From Zychaea mexicana (Eukaryota > Mucoromycota > Mucoromycetes > Mucorales > Lichtheimiaceae): 12,412 bases of DNA. The notes below the pieces were generated by a model. The model had not been told where the DNA came from. It made no database searches and saw only the letters and a program-made list of their open reading frames with translations. The position numbers were made by a program, and so were the translations under genes. This document shows positions 1 through 8,938 of the stretch, piece after piece. The stretch's first letter is position 1; every line of letters begins with the position of its first letter. The stretch is from NCBI RefSeq assembly GCF_025766255.1, contig NW_026516960.1, forward strand, positions 1-12,412. Direction: 5' to 3'.

Positions 1-554
1 CTGTCTCTTTATCACTTTCTAGATTTTCTTTTACCAATAGAATAAACGCTTATCACACCCAACGAACCTGATATAAGCAATATCCTGTCGTGATTTATAA
101 AGCCTGTCGTTATTGAGCAATACATCCTGCTGAAGAGCCTTTATTGTATGCATAACTGTTGTGTGCTGATTTAGTTGGTATTCAGCAGGTCTCGTCGAAA
201 TGTTGTTTCCATCATCTACCGCAATTACGAAAAGTTGTTTTTGGCAAGTGGTAGAGCTGTTGCCTCCCATTTTCCCCCAACACACTCCGTTGTCAGCACC
301 ACATTTTATTGGCCGAATCCCGTTGTCATCGATCGCCACTTGAAAAAGTTTGTGGAAATCACACTGTTTTTGCCCAATGAAAAATGCCAATGGTGCTGGA
401 AGCACTATTTCTCCGAGCACTCCTGCTGAACATACACAGCTCAAGTAGATATAACGCAAGATGACAAGTTTATTTTTGCGGCAGTATGGTGTCCATGATT
501 ATTGTGGTGGTGATGATGACATGATGACGGGGATGACAATAGTAGTAAAGAGAC
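1..554. other. No gene recognised; repeat-flank DNA
   Basis: Open frames on both strands here (for example a minus-strand stretch over about 31-459 and a plus-strand one over 175-429) overlap each other, lack recognisable domains and have no supporting context. The only structure I can support is the direct-repeat copy at 308-341. A GATGATGACATGATGACGG-like purine-rich stretch lies at about 510-535, just before the 196-bp tandem array. Confidence 0.5.
308..341. repeat. Direct repeat, left copy
   Basis: This 34-bp stretch begins ATTGGCCGAATCCCGTTG and ends TCGCCACTT. It recurs in the same orientation at 1840-1884 with one substitution and one 11-bp insertion. The two copies are about 1.53 kb apart and bracket the 196-bp tandem array. 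Similarity outside the core is weak; both copies are preceded by a CCATTTTCC-type stretch. They may be remnants of one dispersed element family or of long direct repeats. Confidence 0.7.
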
Positions 555-1437
555 AGAGAATAACAGTAGAGGATCGCTAAAAACGTCGTTCTTTTTGGTG
601 GGTGCTAATTTATTTCTTTTGTTTCCTGGTGTATAATAGAATCGCATATCCATCCCCGTTCCTGTCCCTACTCCTTCCAGAATCATCGCAGTGCCATGGG
701 ACATGAATCGTCGTGTTTGACAGACGCTGCTCGTTCTATTGGTGGTCGTTGTGTACAATTCGAATCAGTGGATCGTGAGACCGTCGTCGGTTTGCGTGGT
801 TGTTACTTTTATTTTTGCCAGTAGAGTGTAATACAATCGCATATCCACCGACTGTTCCTGCTGTTACTCTTTCGAAAACCATCGAAGAGACATGCTACAA
901 CAATTGTCGTGTTCGGAAGACGCTGCGCGTTCGATTGGCGATCGTTGTGTACAATTCGAATCAGTGGATCGTGAGACCGTCGTCGCTTTATGTGTTTATT
1001 GCTGTTATTTTTGCTGCTGGTGTATAAGAACATAGCACTGGCTCGACTGTTGTTGTTCGTACTCCTCCAAAACCCATCGCAGAGACATGCAACAACAATC
1101 GTCGTGTTCGGGAGACGTTGCGCGTTCGATTGGTGGTTGTTGCGTACAATTCGAATCAGTGGATCGTGAGACCGTCGTCGGTATGCGTGGTTGTTACTTT
1201 TATTTTTGCCAGTAGAGTGTAATACAATCACATATCCATCGATTGTTCCTGCTGTCACTTCTTCAAAAACCATCGCAAAGACATGCTACAACAATTGTCG
1301 TGTTCGGAAGACGCTGCGCGTTCGATTGGCGGTCGTTGTGTACAATTCGATTCGGTGGATCGTGAGACCGTTGTCGCCTTGTATGGGTATTGCTGCTCAT
1401 ATATGTTGCTGTATATAAAATAGCACCGCCATTGTCC
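555..1437. repeat. 196-bp tandem array with A-B-A-B order
   Basis: The anchor TACAATTCGAATCAGTGGAT starts at 754, 950 and 1145, with a two-base variant at 1341, giving periods of 196, 195 and 196 bp. A diverged copy precedes it (about 555-753, recognisable by GAGGATCG and ATCGCATATCC) and the last copy is cut short near 1437. Units at 754 and 1145 resemble each other most (both have TTTTTGCCAGTAGAGTGTAA), as do those at 950 and 1341, so the higher-order unit is about 391 bp. Similar short open frames recur in the units (800-1027, 1191-1418) with no protein signature, so I treat the array as non-coding. No CRISPR or telomere features are seen. Confidence 0.85.
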
Positions 1438-1839
1438 ATCTTGGCTATACATTGTACAGGAAATCATTAACACCAGAAACAAAAAAACACACACAAGGCC
1501 GCACAGAACGTTCACGAGCAAGAAGACGGCTAGCCTTTACCTCTTTTCCTTATAGATTTACACCAAACAGTAATCGTTAGAGCGAGTCCATTTCCTATAG
1601 AAACAAAATCTGTCAACACAATTCTGCTCCATTTACTAATTAAAACACGGCCTCCCTCCCCAATGCCAGAATGTTCTTTAGCGAGGTCGTCATAAGATGT
1701 GTTACCGTTTTTTTTGAAACCGTCTTCGCTTTTACATTAAAAAAAGAATATAGTAAAGTATTTTTTTTTGTGGAAAAAAAAGAAAAAGTGGAGCGCCCTT
1801 TGCTGTTCCTCAGTAAGTTCGCCATTTTCCACCAATTAC
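1438..1839. other. No gene recognised; low-complexity stretch
   Basis: This 400-bp stretch lies between the tandem array and the right direct-repeat copy. It contains homopolymer A and T runs (about 1739-1790) but no coding signature, RNA gene or transposon end that I can support. Short open frames on both strands here (about 1640-1892) are mirror images around the same A/T-rich stretch. Confidence 0.5.
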
Positions 1840-1884
1840 ATTGGCCGAATCCCGTTGTCATTCCGTTGTCATCGGTCGCCACTT
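1840..1884. repeat. Direct repeat, right copy with 11-bp internal duplication
   Basis: This is the second copy of the 308-341 repeat. It differs by a duplicated 11-mer (CCGTTGTCAT is present twice in a row) and one A-to-G change next to TCGCCACTT. It lies 29 bp left of the 1914-1954 palindrome, whose arms also contain GTCGCCAC, so the two features probably belong to the same repeat family. Confidence 0.7.
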
Positions 1885-1913
1885 CAAATTAATTTCCATT
1901 GTCATCGTTGTCA

Positions 1914-1954
1914 TCATTTTCGCCGTGGCGACTAGGTCGCCACGCCGAAAATGA
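1914..1954. repeat. 41-bp palindrome (19-bp arms, 3-bp loop)
   Basis: The left arm TCATTTTCGCCGTGGCGAC (1914-1932) pairs with the right arm GTCGCCACGCCGAAAATGA (1936-1954) with one mismatch, around the loop TAG. It would form a very stable hairpin. The GC-rich core contrasts with the AT-rich surroundings. It could be the terminal hairpin of a small transposon, or two copies of one transposon end joined head to head. No partner palindrome was found elsewhere in the window, so element limits are undefined. Confidence 0.8.
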
Positions 1955-2054
1955 TTCTAGGATGATAAGGTAATGTGAAAATTTAGTAAAGGGTATGACA
2001 AGTAGAGTACAATCAGTGTAGAGGGTAATTTTTGATAAGTAATATGTAATCGTC

Positions 2055-5000
2055 CTAATAACGGCAGACTGGAATATTGATTCCGACTAAACTACAGGCC
2101 AAAACATGTGTTTGATATGCAGGCATCACAATAGATTGAGATTGGTCATCCAAAGAATCATTCAGATCTGATAATGGGGCTACTTGCTGTACTGGCTCAC
2201 TTGAAAATAATCGCAGTACTAGCTCATTATTTTCCACCTTTGCAAATTGTGATTTTGCAATTGTAGGGAGGAATCTGACACCATCGAATGATGTATATAG
2301 TTTATGTGCAAATGCATCTGCATCTGCACCTCTATTATTCTCCAAAAGGTGGTGTGTAATAATAATATATGCGGCTCAGGATGCAAAGTTTGAGTATGGC
2401 CCTTTTTTAATTTGTGTATACGCCACAACATTAATATCCGTTGGAGGTGGATATATGTTTAGTATAGCATCAGATGGAAGTGTGGTTGCCCTACTAGGTT
2501 CAACCCCATTCTCCTATTTTGGAGCCATTTTTGTCATTATTAGTATATCTATATATTCACAATAAATATAAAGAATTATTGCTTACGGTAAATACATCGG
2601 AATATTCCCCACAAAAGTGTTCGAACGTCAACCGATTATGCATATATCGAGGGCTTATAAAACGGCTAGTATAAGTAACAGGGGTGCTATCTTGATTGGA
2701 TCGCCGGCGCATACTATCTTGTTTACTTAGTTTGGCCCACATTTCCTTTGCAAGTTCATTCCGTAGGTATGTTATCGTATCATCAGTAATACCATCTTGA
2801 ATATAATCAAGCACTGATGTAATAAAGGCCGTATTATTGAGGTACTGATCAAAGTAGTGTCTGTTGATAGCTACTGGCCGTAGATGAAAGGTACAATCCT
2901 CTTTTAGTAGAGGAGTGGTTGTTGGTAAAAGAGAAATTTCTAATCTCTCTATTGCACGATGACCTGAATGGACCTCTATCCATGTTTGTGTATCAAGTAT
3001 AGCCGCAAAGTACTCCAAGTTGAATGGATGTTCTATGTATAGATCACCATGAAAGCTAGTAGTCTAGATATCTACCATAAAGAGCAGGTTTGATACAGGG
3101 CATGCAAACTTTTCAACTATACTTTTTGTCAAATCCCATTTTGAATGATGGGGTGGACGAGAAAATAGAGAGGAGACCAAGTAGGCCATTATTGGATATG
3201 CAGAGAGCCGATCTAGGCGATACTTTAGATCACGTTGAATCTAAAGACTATTGATTGCATACTCAATAGCATCTATATACATGCTCCAGTAGGAAGCAAT
3301 GTCATTAGATGTTTCCCAATGTAGATATTGGCGGCATTCCCTACAAATACATATAATTTAGTAAGAATCAATTTTTTTTTGCCAATAAGTATACATAATA
3401 GATATACAAGTATAACATACCAGACACAATGATGCACTGCATCAATATTTACTAATGCACTTGCAGTAGACATGCGAAGCTCTAACCGAGCACCCCAATT
3501 TCGGTTGCTAATTCCGATACATGAATCTTGGATAAAGCGCTAAGTAGAATCATTTAAGTTATTTAAGTATATACATTCAATGTAATTGTATTCTAATAAT
3601 CATAATGATAATACCTTATAGGCTCTAAAGGGTTGCCCTTCATTAATGAGCAGCTCTGGTTTGCAATCTTTTCCAAAGCGGTAGTTATCTTGTCCAGGGT
3701 TGTAAAATGGTTGCTTTATCTTGTGGTATGCAACAATTGTTTTTATGCCTTGCATTGACTGTTCTTGTGGCAAAGACTGTCCTTTTACAGTATATTGAGA
3801 GCCTGATAGAGACTTCCAATTTGAGAAAGGGTCATACCTATAGTTACTTTTTGTCAATGTGACATCTCCGAGGAAGCGCCGTATGAAGTCTGCATGACCA
3901 CCGAATGCACGGTCACTACCAGTAGCACTCCATAACCCAACTAAAGGGGTATGTGATACTGGATGAAACTCGAACCCTAAGTCAATCGTTGAGTCCCGAG
4001 GATTAACTGTATACCAATTAATATCCGAAAATGAACTGCCAAGGTCCAAGTGAAGGTCTTCATATGGATGCTTTAACCCTATTCCTTTAATATAAAAGAA
4101 AAAGCCTTGAAACCGAGCTACCCTCCGATCTTGGCTACTACTAGTAATCGACCTCATAGTCTCACATAATTGCTGGCAATGTACTGGAGGGATATATGTA
4201 CCATACAGATTATGATGACCTCTACAATTCTGCAGCCTATACCCATCAGTATGATATGAGATACCAAAGTTATTACAAATGAATGCAGGTAAGCATTGGT
4301 GCATCGTAGGACAGAGAACAAGGTCTACAAAGTCTGAGATAACCTCTGTAGTAATCTCTTTACTAGATGTCAATGACATATTATCACCATATAGTCTTGG
4401 AAAGTGGATTGAGGTCTACACAATATTGATATTAATATCTACATTCACTATTGATAGAAATATAAGATGTTGTAAAACATTTTACTATATCTGAACCTAT
4501 TATTGTATCCAAAATGACCAAGTAATAGGTATGGAACTTTGTTTAAAGGAATGGATTTTCCACGTCGAGACCCTTAGTTATTAATGTAACTCATTGTTAC
4601 TGTTTGTTTGATCTTGTATTTATGCGGACGAAGGGTTATTGAAAATGGACCGGCTGCAGGTATTATGTTTGTCTGGAAATCCATTGAGTCAATATTATAA
4701 TGGAAATTCAGGTCTACTTAGAGGCTATCAGATGGTTTAACAGCAACCGGTAGGTTGTCTTCATCTTCAACAACAATGCCCGCAAACATTGCCTCTAGGA
4801 GTGCATATTCATCGAGCCCTTGGCATAGTCGCACAAATGTATTGAACGTTACAACCTGGTTTACTATATGATAAATAGCTATATATATTAGTATAATATA
4901 TCTATTAATGACAGCATAATATAATATATAATAACGTACAGTTTCGTATGTCCAAAATTCGCTCTTAGAACTGCATGCGTAGATTTTCTAGTTGATACCG

Positions 5001-6047
5001 ATACATCGAGTTATGAATAACAGTAGTTGCTTCTTCATCTTCTAACTCATTTTCTTCAGATTCATCACTATCTTCATCAGTACTACTAAAGATATAGTCT
5101 GAATCACTATCTGACTTGGAATCAGAATTTGAGCTTGGTGAGCTGCTGCTACTAGAGCCACTACCAGAACTATGAGAATTGGAGTCACTACTCGAGTGAG
5201 AATCTAAATAAAACAAAAACGTTAGAGATGTCTTAGAGTATACTACATTCAGTTTTAGATCATTAGTCAATACTAACTGTCTAAATTATCACCATGGATA
5301 GTAACAAATTGACCACCTAGTGGTCTCATAAATCGTATGGTATCTGTAGCAAAATCAAAAGCTACCAACAATAAGACAAATGAGCTATTAGTATTAGTAA
5401 ATGTGCTAATCCGATTATATCTTTGATTAAAATAGTAATTCTTACCAAATGGGTCTACAACTAGTAGTAGTGAGTGCTGTGACGGATGTACTGTATTCTC
5501 ATTCTGGCTAGAAATAGTAATATTATCTATTGCTATGTCTAATGAGTGTGTTGAAGATTGTCTTTCAAGGATGGGTTGAGCCTGTAATGATGTCTCAGAC
5601 CCTAAACAGCGCCGTTGACCTAATAGAAACATTATGTAGGAACATATATTAAAACCCTTAAATATATAGAAGGTATAAGTTAAACTTACTAGGTCGTTCA
5701 TCACCAAGACGTTCTTCATTCCCGCGTTCTCTTATCGATTGGTAAAGATTATTGGGTAAATGCCTTATCATCCCAGTAGATGGAGTAGCACTTATTACTT
5801 GGCTGTAGGCTACATTGACATTGCTATCAAATGTACCATCAGATACTGGTCTACGTGCAAGGACTATAGAGTAATATTTAGTTTGAATAGTTTCTTGAAA
5901 TTAAAAGTAGAGTGGTGCCTTTTTTTAAGGATATAAATTTATGAGCTTACATGAATGAATAGGGCGGGTTGGTCTAATATATTGTCGCGGAGGTGTATTA
6001 GAACGTTGCCCATTACTACTAGAAGAGCCTTGACTTGTACAATACAT
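2055..6047 (-). pseudogene. Nine-exon gene of unknown family with six in-frame stops
   Basis: I assembled this gene from GT-AG sites and reading phase. Exons: 6047-5951, 5863-5690, 5619-5278, 5203-4940, 4863-4497, 4395-3615, 3539-3421, 3340-2587, 2513-2055. Introns are 87, 70, 74, 76, 101, 75, 80 and 73 bp; every junction keeps phase, giving 1118 codons plus TAG. The start MYCTSQGSSSS is the first ATG of exon 1. Residues about 1-200 are Ser/Gln/Arg-rich, about 205-270 form a Ser/Asp/Glu-rich, probably disordered linker, and about 290-1118 look globular (for example GFEFHP, FFFYIKGIGLKHP, RNWGARLELRM). In-frame stops lie at 4967-4965 (TAA), 4720-4718 (TAA), 4576-4574 (TAA), 3243-3241 (TAG), 3066-3064 (TAG) and 2378-2376 (TGA). 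The 4720 stop could fall in an optional 69-bp intron (4741-4673), and the intron at 4496-4396 is the least certain. It vaguely recalls large expanded fungal proteins of unknown role; I assign no function. Confidence 0.75.
2514..2586 (-). other. Intron 8 with clear branch-site motif
   Basis: This intron reads GTAAGC at the 5' end and AAAATAG at the 3' end. It contains TACTAAT, the classic fungal branch-point consensus, about 30 bases before the acceptor. It restores phase exactly between exons 8 and 9 and removes an apparent TAG. It is the clearest of the eight introns and supports a spliceosomal, probably fungal, origin. Confidence 0.7.
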
Positions 6048-6080
6048 CGGAGAACTCTTTAGTATTTCTACCAATTAATG

Positions 6081-6088
6081 TTTATATA
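6081..6088 (-). promoter_or_regulatory. TATA-like box upstream of the nine-exon gene
   Basis: TATATAAA on the minus strand lies about 34 bp before the proposed ATG at 6047. The spacing and sequence suit a TATA box, but the region is AT-rich and such matches are common by chance. No start-site evidence exists. Confidence 0.25.
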
Positions 6089-6126
6089 TGTAGAGAAGTA
6101 GAGATAGGTGATAAATGGAGGTTAAG

Positions 6127-6341
6127 CTATAGATGGCCACGTTAAAGACCAGTTCTGCTATAGCAACAACAAGATATGTAGAGGTAAAGGTTATAGATGC
6201 AGTGATTTTCAACTATAGATAGCCACGTTAAAGACCAGTTCTGCTATAGTATCAAGAATTTATATAGGGATAGAGGTAGAGATAGTAGATAGATAGATTT
6301 TCAGCTATAGATGGCCACATTGAAGACCAGTTCTGCTATAG
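6127..6341. repeat. Three 37-bp CTATAG-bounded repeats, period 86-92 bp
   Basis: Copies lie at 6127-6163, 6213-6249 and 6305-6341. Each begins and ends with the palindrome CTATAG and contains GCCACRTTRAAGACCAGTTC. Spacers between copies are also related (GTAGAGGTA-like, ATAGATAGATTTTCA-like), and a spacer-like stretch starts near 6076, so the whole is a short degenerate tandem array. The CTATAG ends and inner TGGCC/ACCAG allow a hairpin. It lies in the upstream region of the minus-strand gene, so it might be regulatory; equally it may be a minisatellite. Confidence 0.8.
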
Positions 6342-6885
6342 CAAGTGAATTTGTTTAACCACGTTTGAGTAAGGTTTGGTCTAAAAGCTTATATATAGTT
6401 ATATGCTGGCAAGGGGTAAAATTCTGCTTTTCAACAACCTCTCCCCTATATATCCTTGGGGTGGTCCACCGACCTTTCTGCCTAAAAGTTAGTGTAATTT
6501 GATAGAGCTCTATCATAGCTTTCATAGGAGCTTTCATACTACTTTAGAAATCGTTGTATCTTTTCAACCAGTGATGCTAGAGTACCATAACTAGGTGTTT
6601 TAGAATCAGAAAGCTATAGTTCTATAACAAAATTTTAATTTCTAACACTGTACATTTGGTACTCCTTTGCTGTATGAATGCACAGTATGTACTAAAAGTT
6701 TATTTACAAAATTAAACTTCCGGAGGTCATAGAGATATCAAACATGTTGAATAAACTACCTCTTTCTTGTCTTCTTTTTACTAGTTTGCCGATGTTTTGC
6801 TTTATACCTATGGCATACCTTAAGAGCAAGCATTTACATATGCTGTTATGCATATATTCTACTAAACTGTGAATAATAATACTAA
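6342..6885. other. No gene recognised
   Basis: This is AT-rich DNA between the CTATAG repeats and the left target duplication of the hAT-like element. A 60-codon minus-strand open frame (6537-6355) has no recognisable domain and no start or context support. A further AGCTATAG occurs near 6622 without the rest of the repeat. No RNA gene or transposon end is visible. Confidence 0.5.
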
Positions 6886-6893
6886 TGTAATAC
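6886..6893. repeat. Left target site duplication TGTAATAC
   Basis: This is the left copy of the 8-bp duplication immediately outside the terminal repeat of the hAT-like element. The identical right copy is at 9562-9569. Confidence 0.8.
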
Positions 6894-7186
6894 TAGGGGT
6901 CGTAATTGGACGGGTTAGGTTGGGTCAAGGGTCTAACCAGTTGACCCATAGGTAAAAAAAACACTGACCCGACCTCACCTATTCAACCTGACGGGTCAAA
7001 ACTCAGGTTAGCCAGTCAAGACTGATTTTGGTATGATGATGAAGGAAGTGTCAATCAATCTGAGCTTGAGTACTCGAAGTACAAAACTCTATATATATAT
7101 ATATAGGGGTCTAACTTATATCTAATAAACTACAAGGAAATTTATAAACTATAGACTAGTTAAAAATTTGTTAGAATATAGGAAAA

Positions 7187-7513
7187 TTGAATTTTTACAT
7201 GTATAAAAAGATGGATATTGATAATAATTATAGTGAAATATTAAAAGAAGAAATTAATAAATTAATATCAAATAAATGGGATTTTTTAGATAATGGATGG
7301 CCTAAAATATATAATAAATATAACCATCGAACTGAAATTAAAGAATTTAAAAATAATAGTATAAGATTTATTAAAAATGAATTATTAAGAATATTAGGCT
7401 ATATCCCTGTTTATTATTTTTTGATAGTTTTATTTGGAAATCAAGAATATCCAGGTCCTTTTAAAGAAGTTGAAAAAGGTCTTCTGTGGTGTTCAACAAT
7501 AGAAAGGGACTAG
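7187..7513 (+). pseudogene. N-terminal part of a DDE_Tnp_4 transposase, broken
   Basis: This 108-codon open frame is Lys/Asn/Ile-rich and AT-rich, like the downstream transposase frame, and is probably its 5' part. Up to about residue 92 (ending NQEYPGPFKEV) it reads like protein. The last residues (about 7470-7513) change composition and run to a stop, consistent with entry into inserted DNA. It lies in a different frame from the downstream part (offset 2 modulo 3), so the two cannot be read together without removing the intervening stretch. It would correspond to the DNA-binding N-terminal region of PIF/Harbinger-like transposases, but I see no definite helix-turn-helix motif. The gene is probably inactive. 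Confidence 0.6.
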
Positions 7514-7735
7514 AAGTCTTCGAGATTGCTGTTTAATTCAAAAAGAATGAATGATCTATCCTTCACTTGTTTTGTACAGCTATTTATACACGACCAGGGT
7601 CTGTGACGATGAAAAGAAAAACCAGATAAATGATAGATCCGCTCAGCAACCTGACCAATACTTCTTGACGCTGGTTTCTAATCGAAACCGCTGTAAGTCA
7701 GCCACGACATCTTCTGATTTTATATCATATAGTAA
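7471..7735. other. Foreign-composition stretch splitting the transposase gene
   Basis: This roughly 240-265-bp stretch is clearly more GC-rich than the AT-rich coding DNA on either side and breaks the reading frame. Within it, GATCTATC (7553-7560) and its reverse complement GATAGATC (7632-7639) form an inverted repeat, and GGTTTC/GAAACC forms a small hairpin near 7674-7689. Clear terminal repeats or a target duplication were not found. It could be a small insertion or, less likely, a retained intron (a GT and an AG are available near both edges). Boundaries are approximate. Confidence 0.45.
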
Positions 7736-7755
7736 GTGGTGAAAATGGAACTGAA

Positions 7756-8796
7756 ATGGAGAAATTTATTCCATATGCTACTTTTTATCGTATCTATAAA
7801 ATGTTTTGGATTACAAATTATACAAAAATTAATAAAAAAGTTAAATATGATCTGGAAAATTTATTTTCAAATATTAAAATAAGAATATTGATATCAAAAA
7901 TATATAATCCTGATGGATTTAGAAATGTTACATTATTTATTGATGGATATGATTCTAAAATTAAATATTATTCCCCAGATACACAAAGTAAAGAGTTATA
8001 TTCATATAAATTAAAAGGTCCAGGATTACGGACACAAATAGTTATAGATAGTAACCAAATGATATTATATACATCAAAAAGTGAAAAATGTGCAAAAGGT
8101 AATGATGGTACTATGTTTCTAAATATGAGATTATATAAAAAAATAAATGAATTAGATTGTATAGGAACAGATGGAGGATATGATTTGTTTGTTCAACAAT
8201 TTATTGAAGATTCTATTAACTATGGTTATAATTTTAGTGACACAAATTTTCAATACCCAATTCGTAAAGAGAAAAAAATGGATTTAACAATAAAAGAAAA
8301 AAATTTTAATCAGAAATTTGGCTCTTTTAGATCTGAAATTGAAAATACATTTTCTGTTTTATCTAATAAATTAAAAAGGCTTAATAATAATGGTTCAACA
8401 TTGCAAATTTCAAATATTAAAATTTATAATCTACAATTCCGTGTTGCTTGTTTACTTAAAAATATAAATTTATTTGTTGAAAAATATAATATTGTAAAAG
8501 ATTCTCATCATAGGTTATGGTTTAGTGATGGTTTTGAATTTCCTTCTGAAAATAAGCAAAATATGATATTCTCAAATGAAAGAAAAGTAAATGAAAACTA
8601 TAATAAAATGTTAAATCTACATGATGAATTTCTAAGATTAAATTTACAAGATGAAAATATTGAAAAAACTTATAATAATGAAGATATATATGATAGCGAT
8701 AATGAAATAAATGATGAATATATTATTGATAAAGGTAAAAGAATTAAACTTACAAAACGAGTTGTATCTGTAAATATACCAAATTATAATGAATAG
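7756..8796 (+). CDS. PIF/Harbinger-like DDE_Tnp_4 transposase, catalytic region
   Basis: This 346-codon frame encodes a DDE-superfamily nuclease that would cut and join transposon ends in the nucleus. Visible catalytic motifs, numbered from the first Met: D63 in LFIDGYDSK, D139 in GTDGGYD, and E196 in RSEIENTFSVL, with the order and spacing of DDE_Tnp_4 enzymes. A Lys/Asn-rich acidic tail follows (about residues 280-346). The Met at 7756 is unlikely to be the true start: the frame stays open upstream to about 7726 (residues SGENGTE precede it) and the N-terminal domain is on the broken segment at 7187. The third codon position is strongly A/T. It ends with TAG at 8794-8796. The catalytic core looks intact but the complete gene is split, so activity is doubtful. 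Confidence 0.8.
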   Translation: MEKFIPYATFYRIYKMFWITNYTKINKKVKYDLENLFSNIKIRILISKIYNPDGFRNVTLFIDGYDSKIKYYSPDTQSKELYSYKLKGPGLRTQIVIDSNQMILYTSKSEKCAKGNDGTMFLNMRLYKKINELDCIGTDGGYDLFVQQFIEDSINYGYNFSDTNFQYPIRKEKKMDLTIKEKNFNQKFGSFRSEIENTFSVLSNKLKRLNNNGSTLQISNIKIYNLQFRVACLLKNINLFVEKYNIVKDSHHRLWFSDGFEFPSENKQNMIFSNERKVNENYNKMLNLHDEFLRLNLQDENIEKTYNNEDIYDSDNEINDEYIIDKGKRIKLTKRVVSVNIPNYNE

Positions 8797-8938
8797 AAAA
8801 ATAAAGAAATAAAATGTTATCTATTTTAAAATAATTATTTATTTTTTTTTATTTTCTTGAAATTTATGAACTTATTACTAATTTATAATTGTCTTTAAGA
8901 TAACAAAATATAATCTAATGTCCATATATATATATATA

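Larger units (their letters stand above)
7106..8923. mobile_element. Probable nested PIF/Harbinger-type unit between TA tracts
   Basis: A transposase gene occupies most of this 1.8-kb stretch. It is bounded on the left by a 16-bp TA tract (7090-7105) and on the right by a 15-bp one (8924-8938). The sequence just inside the left tract starts GGGGTCTAAC. The reverse complement of the right end starts GGACATTAG, so any terminal inverted repeat beyond the TA tracts is weak. CTC occurs outside both tracts and could be a 3-bp duplication, but that is easily chance. The exact ends are therefore provisional. Confidence 0.45.

Noticed and set aside
31..459. 142-codon minus-strand open frame at the left edge
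   Set aside because: No recognisable domain; it overlaps the direct-repeat copy at 308-341, and an open frame also exists on the other strand.
800..1418. Two similar plus-strand open frames (800-1027 and 1191-1418)
   Set aside because: They are the same frame in two copies of the 196-bp tandem repeat. They lack any domain and drift apart at their ends, so they are by-products of the repeat.
555..1437. CRISPR array or telomeric repeat
   Set aside because: Units are contiguous 196-bp repeats without unique spacers, and the motif is not telomere-like.
2479..2515. Apparent extra in-frame TAG at 2514-2516 before exon 9
   Set aside because: A GT-AG intron with a TACTAAT branch site (2586-2514) removes it and keeps phase, so it was not counted among the premature stops.
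2055..6047. Genome-wide recoding of TAA/TAG as glutamine
   Set aside because: Kept only as an alternative: one stop is TGA, most Gln codons are CAA/CAG, and the transposase at 7756-8796 ends at a TAG followed by non-protein-like sequence.
6355..6537. 60-codon minus-strand open frame
   Set aside because: Too short, no domain, no splice or promoter support.
7551..7742. Short plus-strand open frame within the interrupted transposase
   Set aside because: It lies wholly in the inserted stretch, is out of frame with both flanks and has no protein signature.
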